From: Artemia franciscana
Lineage: Eukaryota > Arthropoda > Branchiopoda > Anostraca > Artemiidae
Reading direction: 5' to 3'
Assembly: GCF_032884065.1 (NCBI RefSeq)
Contig: NC_088872.1
Span: 8,245,493 to 8,309,492 of the forward strand
DNA length: 64,000 nt
Shown here: in pieces, positions 57,506 to 64,000 of the stretch
Layout of the letters: every line of letters begins with the position of its first letter
Numbering within the stretch: position 1 is the stretch's first letter
The notes under the pieces: model-generated
Database searches by the model: none
Told to the model about the DNA's origin: nothing
The model's input: only the letters and a program-made list of their open reading frames with translations
Made by a program: the position numbers and the translations under genes

Positions 57506-59189
57506 TTGCACGTAACACATTTCGATTTTGAACCGCTAAAGCGTGTCGTTATTAGAACTATTATATATAATAATCTAAGGAAGACAGACTAATTGCGGAA
57601 GAAGATAGGCTACGGAAATTCACTTACGTGACAAAATAAACCAAAAATGTAAACCCACTCACTGAAGCAGAAATTACTATGGGGAATATAAAAACTTGTA
57701 TTATATGCAAAAGTACACAATGATCTTGAACCTTGTAAAATAATAGTTGCAAAAATAGAATACTAATGAAGAAACACAACAGAACGTTAAAAATGAATTG
57801 GCACAGAGACAATACATTGCTTAAAACGTCAATATTGACAAATTTTTGCACGGCCTTGCGATTTAAATAGATCAATGTCTTTTGTCATTGTTGCTATTTA
57901 CTTTTGAATTTTAATTAAGTCTTGTTTTAATTCATAATTTTATATTGAATCATAAGAACATTATAATATATTAAAATAATTTCAGCACCTTGTTTTGCAT
58001 TATTATATATTAGAATAATCTCATTAAATAAATATTTTATATTCTAGATAGACGTATGTGATTCGTTAGTATTTATTTTAAAGCATTGTAACTATTTGAA
58101 TATTTAATAACTTTTTGGTACTATACTGAATTATAATACTTGTTCTTTTATTTTGCAAATATTACAATAACTTTTAGCATAAGTGTTATAATAGTTGCAA
58201 AGCTTTGAAAATACTTAACAGACATGTCAACGTTTATAAGCGAGAGTTTTAAACACTCCTATGCCCAATACACACTTGGCATTTTTACCGATCGTTTATT
58301 TTTACGCCTTCGCCAAGATGGTGATCTATGGAATTAAAAGCATGTTTGCAGAGTCGGTGTTTTTCACCGCTAACGATACTGATGATGAGAGTTACTTATA
58401 TCTGTACTTACAGCCTAGTAGAGAGTAAATCGCGGCCTGTGGTAAGCAATATCTTGAAAGCGTATTTTCTAAGAGGCTATCTAGTGATAAACATTCAAAG
58501 GAAATAATGATTCAGAAATAATGCTTATTGCTCAGATTTAATTGAATAGTAATTTTCAATTACCAAAACAAACTTTTGAGGATCTAAAAATAAGCACTTT
58601 CTCGTAATGCTGGTATGGAACAAAAAAAAATATTGCTAAAAAGATATTCAGTGAATAATTAATAGTCACAACTCCGACTCTTAATTAGTTAAGCACAAAT
58701 ATAAGGGGTTATGTTCGCAGGAATTATTTTCGGGGAAGCGGCAATAATTAAAAAACCAAAAATAACAAATTTGATAAGAAATTTGACAATAATGAAAAAA
58801 AATTGATAATTTGAATATAAAGTACCCAGAAAATCAGGGACTTTGGGGGCGGATCTTCTGTAAGGGTGCATTTCTGGTTCAAGATAACAAAAATTCAAGG
58901 TATTCGAAAGGCCCAGCTAGGCTTCGCATAACTTTAAAATTCGAAATCACCGAAGTTGGGGTAACTCACTCTGTGACAGACTCTATAACATTCCCAAAGT
59001 GTAAAACGTCCATTTTAAATTTCTTTGACAATGTCATCTCCTTTAAATAATGCAGAAATGCTGACGAGCGTGTTCTCTAGTGCATCATCTGTTAACCTTT
59101 TCAGTTCTACAACCCCTCAAAACAGGTGGAATAATAAGTCAGTCATCCCACGATTATAATCAGTAGTAATTCGGTCATTAGAGCATAAA
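57506..59189. other. Unassigned AT-rich DNA
   Basis: Two small ORFs (57624-57875 minus, 58811-59050 plus) carry no motif I recognise. The first is strongly hydrophobic, as expected from T-rich sequence. No repeats were noted. Confidence 0.35.
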
Positions 59190-59365
59190 TGTGTCCATAT
59201 TCATTGATTAATCAATTATTAGTAATCTATTATATAGTTAGTAATCTATATCGATAATCTATATCTACATAGATAATAATCTATATTATCTAATTAGTAA
59301 TCTATCTATAATCCATTAGTAATCAATTATTAGAAATCAATTATTAATCACTAATTAGTTTTTTG
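59190..59365. repeat. AT-rich cryptic repeat of TAGTAATCTAT units
   Basis: The phrases TTAGTAATCTAT, ATAATCTATAT and CAATTATTAG recur irregularly, giving local inverted and direct repeats without a fixed period. Confidence 0.7.
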
Positions 59366-59414
59366 AAGGATTGACTTTTCATTTGTATGAATTTCTGTGC
59401 CTATTTGACTGAAA

Positions 59415-61051
59415 TTAAATAAAAAAAAACAAGTTTTTTTAAATGAAAATAAGGAGCGACATTAAAACTTAAAACGAACAGAAACTACTCCGTATATGAA
59501 AGGGGCTTTTCCTCCTCAACGCCTCCCTCTGTACGCTAAAGTTTGACTCTTTCTCTTAGCTCCACTTTTTAAAAAAGGAAAAAACTTCAGCGTAAAGAGC
59601 GGGGCGTTGAGGAAGAAAAGCCCCTTTCATATACGGAGTGATTTCTGTTTGTTTTAAGTTTTAATGTTGCTCCTTACTTTCATTAAAAGAAACTTTTTTT
59701 TATTTAATTTCTGTGCGTCTTTTAATTCATGCATGTTTTGATCTTGGCTCTCTGCACATAAATAATTAAAACGAAATTTGCATATTAGTTTTCTTTTTGA
59801 CTAAATGGCTTTCTCATAGTTTTAATCGGAAGATTTTGAGAAAAAATGAGAGAGGGAGGAAAACTAGCTGCCCTCTAATTTTTTGATTACTTAAAAAGGC
59901 AACTAGAACTTTTAATTGTTTTACGAACATTTTCATTAGTAAAAAATATACGTAATTTACGAATTAACTTACGTAACGAACTTCTGTATTCGTATATTTT
60001 TATTGCGTATATGAGGGAGTTCACCCCTTGTCGATACCTCGCTCTTTACACTAAAGCTTAAATTCTGTCCCAATTCCTTAAGAATGACCCTTGAATCACA
60101 AAGGCCGTAGAATAAACAGTTGAAATTACTAAAAATAATTTCGCGTAAAGAGCGAGGTATTATGAGGAAGTAAACCCCTCATTTATTTTTTCCTTGTTTT
60201 TTTAAATAATGCAAAAAAATCCTGCGCCCCCTTCATTGAAAGTCTCTTCCCCCATGAGACGTTTTTCCATGGAAAGATCCTCCCGTGTAACCCCCCCCCA
60301 CCTCAACTCTCCCTCCCAAACCAAAAAAAATCCCCCTGAAAACGTCCGTACACTTCCCAGTAACCATTACTATATGTTAACACAGGTCAAAGTTTGTAAC
60401 TTGCAACCCCTCCCAGGGAGACTGCGGGGTAGTAAGTCGTCCCCAAAGACATAGTTATTAGGTTTTTTGACTATGGTGAATAAAATGGCTATCTCAGAAT
60501 TTTGATCCTGTGACTTTTGGGGAAAAATGAGCGTGGGAAGGGGCCTAGGTGCCCTCCAATTTTTTGGTCACTTAAAAAGGGCACTAGAACTTTTAATTTC
60601 CTGTTAGAATGAGCCCTCCTGCAACATTCTAGGACGACTGGGTCGATACGATCACCCCTGAAAAAAAACAAACAAAAACAAAAAACAAATAAACACGCAT
60701 CCGTGATTCGTCTTCTGGTAAAAAATGCGAAATTCCACATTTTTGTAGATAGGAGCTTGAAACTTCTACAATAAGGTTTTCTGATACGCTATATCTGATG
60801 GTGTGATTTTCGTTAAGATTTCATGACTTTTAGGGGGTGTTTTCCCCTATTTTCTAAAATGAGGCAAATTTTCGCAGGCTCGTAACTTTTGATAGGTCAG
60901 ACTTATCTTGATGAAAGTTATATATTTGAAATTAGCATTAAAATGCGATTTTTTGATGTAGCTATTGGTATCAAAATTCCATTTTTTAGAGTTTTGGTTA
61001 CTATTGAGCCGGGTCGCTCCTTACTACAGTTCGTTACCACGAACTGTTCGA
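59415..61051 (-). mobile_element. PAL copy 18, complete
   Basis: TTAAATAAA after A at the left; GTTCGA followed by T at the right, with an intact hairpin. The outer palindrome spans about 59430-59695 and the inner module about 60030-60160. It is the nearest copy to the host gene, ending about 970 bp upstream of the first coding exon. Confidence 0.92.
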
Positions 61052-62018
61052 TCTATTCTTATGCTTTTTAGTTACGTTTATGAAAGATGCTCTAAGACAG
61101 ATATGTACAAAGTGCCCTTAAATGTGGTGAATTTTAAGGTTTCAGGGACCCTCAGCCACCCTCTGTATGCTCCTGTTCCAGGGTACTTTAGTTAGTTACA
61201 CTGTCTTTGCTGAGCTTTGTACCATAGTTACAATAACTTAATCTGCAATAAAAGAACTTTCACAAAATTAATATATGGAAAAAGAAACATAAATACACAA
61301 ACTCTGTCAGTTTATTATCAGTTCCTTTAATACAAGTCTCTTACCGCTACTATATCCCACCGATCTAGATCCCGCCAATGAGCGTCAACTGAGGGGTCTG
61401 TATCACCACCAAGTTTTTCGCCCTTCGGTAGATTTTGGAAAATACCTTTTTTTTGGGGAAGGGCGGATTTTTTATTGAAAATTGAAGGAAACAAGAAATG
61501 TGCCTCCCTAGATATGGAAAAATTAATCCCCCTCCCCTAAATTGTCGTATGTTGACTCCACTGATCCCACGAAACCAATTATCAAAACTCTTTTCTACGT
61601 CCCTATTCAAAGAATGACGTTTATATTTATCTATAGCTGATTCAAAATAAAGCGGTTTTCACACTACGGACGTAGTTTTCTATACTACGTGGGTAAGTTG
61701 TGCTAGGTTAAGAACAAGCTTTCAGATTTCAGGTCCGGTTAGCATAAGAGACCATAAAACCATCATAACCAACGTCTTAAATCAACACAATCATAAAAGC
61801 AAGCTAAGGTCTAAGGTAAGGTCAAAAATTAAAAACGTGGAGCAGAGACAGAAATTTGAATTCTGATCGAAGGTGAAAGGTTGTTGATCAAGGAAAAGTG
61901 TGTTACTGTTTTAATTAAAAAAAAATTAATTACTCATCAAGAAAATCATGTTGTTGTTGCTGTGTTGACTTTTCCGTAACGTTACGTCACGTTGTAATGT
62001 GAACTTATTTCATTCTAG
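61052..62018. other. Upstream region of the chitin-binding gene, including a MITE and a probable intron end
   Basis: Holds the MITE at 61376-61563. The last bases, TTATTTCATTCTAG at 62005-62018, form a good splice acceptor 6 nt before the ATG, so a noncoding first exon probably lies further upstream. No convincing TATA box with an initiator could be fixed. Confidence 0.45.
61376..61563 (-). mobile_element. hAT-type MITE, second copy, reverse orientation (188 bp)
   Basis: On the minus strand it begins CAGTGGAGTCAACATACG. The other end (plus strand) begins CAATGAGCGTCAACTG, so CA-TG and GTCAAC are shared in inverted orientation. ATCCCGC lies before and ATCCCAC after, a near-perfect 7-8-bp duplication. 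Length and internal order (GGGGAGGGGG, then a T/A-rich middle) agree with the 183-bp copy at 46627. Confidence 0.65.
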
Positions 62019-62024
62019 GTCATA

Positions 62025-64000
62025 ATGTTCCGCTTCTCCAGCTTTGTCGCTCTTTCTTTGGTCGCTGTTGCCTACGCTAGAATGGCTTACATTTTACCAG
62101 ATGGCACAGACTCCTTATTGAACGAAGAATTGAAGACAACATTTAGCTGCGAAGGGAAAAATTATGGATACTATGCTGATGTAGATAACAACTGTCAAAT
62201 TTTCCACGTTTGCCAGCCAGTTGTAGATGCTGAGGGCAAGGTAAATAACACTGCTAACTAATAGTTCTTTTCAGCGTGTAGTCTGTTTTGCGGTTACCCC
62301 AACAAATACCACGATAGAAAATTCATTTAGGATCCCTAATATTAAGGAATGCTTAAATTTGAAGTTTGGGCTCTTAAACCTTTGACACTCTAAAATCTTG
62401 TATTTTCGGAATTTGGATAGTATGCAAGTTTAAACCATGTACAGTGAATTCCAAGGATAGCCTTCCCATTGGATGGTTCTATGAGGTATCATTGGAGCAT
62501 ATACAAATGAAACAATAGATTGAAACGAAAAGATATTTAGACCATAAGATATCGCAACAAAAGTCTGCTATAGCCATGCTACATTTTTTTTTTTTTAGAA
62601 CACATAAGAGCAGAAGCTAGAATTCACGACAACCATGAGATACCCAGAATGCATGGAAAATATGGAGGAAAACTTGGTATTTCTGAGGGGCATGGTCCCG
62701 AAGGCCCTTCCTTGGCCGGCGTCTTGCTTCTTAACTTCCAAGCTTTTCTTAATGGGAAAGCATAGAAAAATATGAGTTTTCTAAGAAACAAAATCAGTAC
62801 TACCCAGACCCCTTGTATCTAGAGAATGAGGTTTCTCCTTTAACAAAGCAGCCAAAATTACGCTAAAAGATAAAAAAAAGATAAGAACTTTAGTGCTTAT
62901 GTTTTTCATGATCGTAAGCCTAATTTAAAGAGTCGGATTTCTTTTCTCTTCACCCACGTCCTATAGTATTGACTAACTTGTACATTATTGACTAATGCTT
63001 GGTTCTCGCCGTATTAATATTTTGGCCAATCAACGGGCGGTAACAAACGTTACCTGTAGTCAACGCCAATGTTGAGTACAAGGGAAGGAGGAATATTAAT
63101 AATTATCAATGCATTCTACTATCTTGTATCGATAACCCATCTTACCTTCGGATATACGGGATCTCTACACTTAATAAAATCTGGTCTTTTTTGATAGAAT
63201 GGGGGAAATCAAAAGAAACCTTGAAGTACCAATGACATTACAATGAAAACATTTTGTGATTCTTGGAATCGTCTAGGGCCTATTCATACCTAAATCCTAT
63301 GATTATTTTTTTTTACATTTTTATTATGTTTAGTTCAAAACTACGAAGTTTGTAGAGCAGCATTACATTTTAATCGGTGTTGCCATTTTTTTTATTAAGT
63401 ATGCCCAGTTGATGGTTGTAGGGTCTATGGAATTCCCTTGTTCATTTCCGAACTTTGATCAGTTCAATTTGAAAATAAAAACAAATCAAAAAGCTTGAAG
63501 GTAAAAATGATTTAGCGGGAAATTTATAAAATCCTAGAACAAAACCAGAAAGTTTGACTTCATTTCCATAGTGCTTCCAGCCAGTTTATTACTTTTGAAA
63601 AATATAAAGCTTATTCCCAATAACGAGTGACAGTAAATGAATGCAAATAAAATTTTACCTTTAGTACGAGAAACAACGAATTTTTCAGGAGATCCAAATT
63701 ATGATGAATATGTCAAAATATCGCTTTCAAAAATCAGAAAAAAAATCATTTTGAACCACGAAAAATCACTTGCTGTGACTGTGAATGTTTTTATTCATTT
63801 TTTTAAATACTTTGATTCTTTTCTTTTTCAGAGTCAAGAAACAGCGCAATTCAGTTTTGTTTGCGGCAACCTCACAATTTTTAGTCAAGAAACCCTGACA
63901 TGCACCCTAGCTGAAGACGCCTTACCCTGCTCAGAAGCCCCTTCTTTCTATGAAACCAGTAACGAGGGATTTGGAGTTGTTCCTGATGATGATGATGAAT
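62025..64000 (+). CDS. Secreted chitin-binding (CBM14/peritrophin-A) protein, two exons seen, 3' incomplete
   Basis: Exon 1 codes 72 residues (62025-62240) and exon 2 begins at 63832. Residues 1-18 (MFRFSSFVALSLVAVAYA) form a signal peptide, so the product is secreted. Six cysteines at 42, 57, 63, 83, 96 and 105 give spacings 14-5-19-12-8, which satisfy the CBM14 pattern and its three disulfides. Aromatic residues YGYY and IFHVC lie where the chitin-contacting face is expected. After the domain comes an acidic run (VVPDDDDE) cut by the window edge. The protein most likely binds chitin in cuticle or a peritrophic matrix. The intron (62241-63831) has AAG|GTAAAT and TTTTTCAG|AGT boundaries and is phase 0, between cysteines 3 and 4. 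Without splicing a stop follows after six residues. Length beyond residue 128 is unknown. Confidence 0.88.
62241..63831 (+). other. Phase-0 intron of the chitin-binding gene (1591 bp)
   Basis: GT at 62241 and AG at 63830-63831, with a pyrimidine-rich TTCTTTTCTTTTTCAG acceptor. It contains none of the PAL, Helitron or LINE sequences of the rest of the window and no ORF of note. Confidence 0.85.

Overview
This is an AT-rich, intron-containing, transposon-dominated animal genome segment. The one ordinary host gene, cut by the right edge, is a secreted chitin-binding (CBM14/peritrophin-A) protein. Together with the element mix (an RTE-type LINE, other decayed LINEs, Helitrons and hAT-type MITEs) it points to an arthropod, plausibly a crustacean. 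The species assignment is inference only. No bacterial operons, rRNA genes, CRISPR arrays or intact tRNA genes were seen.

Layout. 1-2800: mostly unassigned, with a truncated copy (718-1383) of the dominant repeat family, called PAL here (my label). 2800-6600: an apparently intact RTE-type retrotransposon on the minus strand with one 974-codon ORF (endonuclease plus reverse transcriptase). 7216-9790: a decayed RNase H-bearing LINE on the plus strand, followed by a long TA microsatellite. 11.7-14 kb: LINE fragment and PAL copies. 14.6-16.95 kb: a frameshifted gene joining a Mutator-like transposase domain to a YqaJ-type nuclease domain. 17-32.4 kb: a dense run of PAL copies, several nested in an old RTE remnant. 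32.4-35.4 kb: three LINE fragments, including a second RTE copy with an in-frame 432-bp duplication that doubles the YADD core of the reverse transcriptase. 35.7-42.75 kb: Helitron-derived DNA, with a short element ending in a textbook hairpin-CTAG terminus, a second Helitron remnant interrupted by a full PAL copy, and a tandem array of about 300-bp units. 42.8-59.4 kb: accessory DNA with a hAT-type MITE, PAL fragments, a CR1/Jockey-like LINE remnant (54.0-55.6 kb) and two further tandem arrays. 59.4-61.05 kb: the last full PAL copy. 61.4 kb: a second MITE copy. 62.0 kb to the end: the chitin-binding protein gene, exon 1, a 1.59-kb intron and part of exon 2.

The most interesting structure is PAL: 18 copies or fragments covering about 18 kb (over a quarter of the window). 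One end begins TC followed by a 9-bp-stem hairpin; the other carries an almost perfect palindrome with arms of about 118 bp. No coding capacity was recognised. One copy sits inside a Helitron-derived sequence whose empty site can be read from a related sequence nearby. That comparison shows clean insertion between A and T with no target duplication, which fits a Helitron-like mechanism. The second item of note is the Mutator-transposase/YqaJ fusion.

The genes do not form a pathway. The window is a record of successive nested insertions upstream of a cuticle or peritrophic-type gene.
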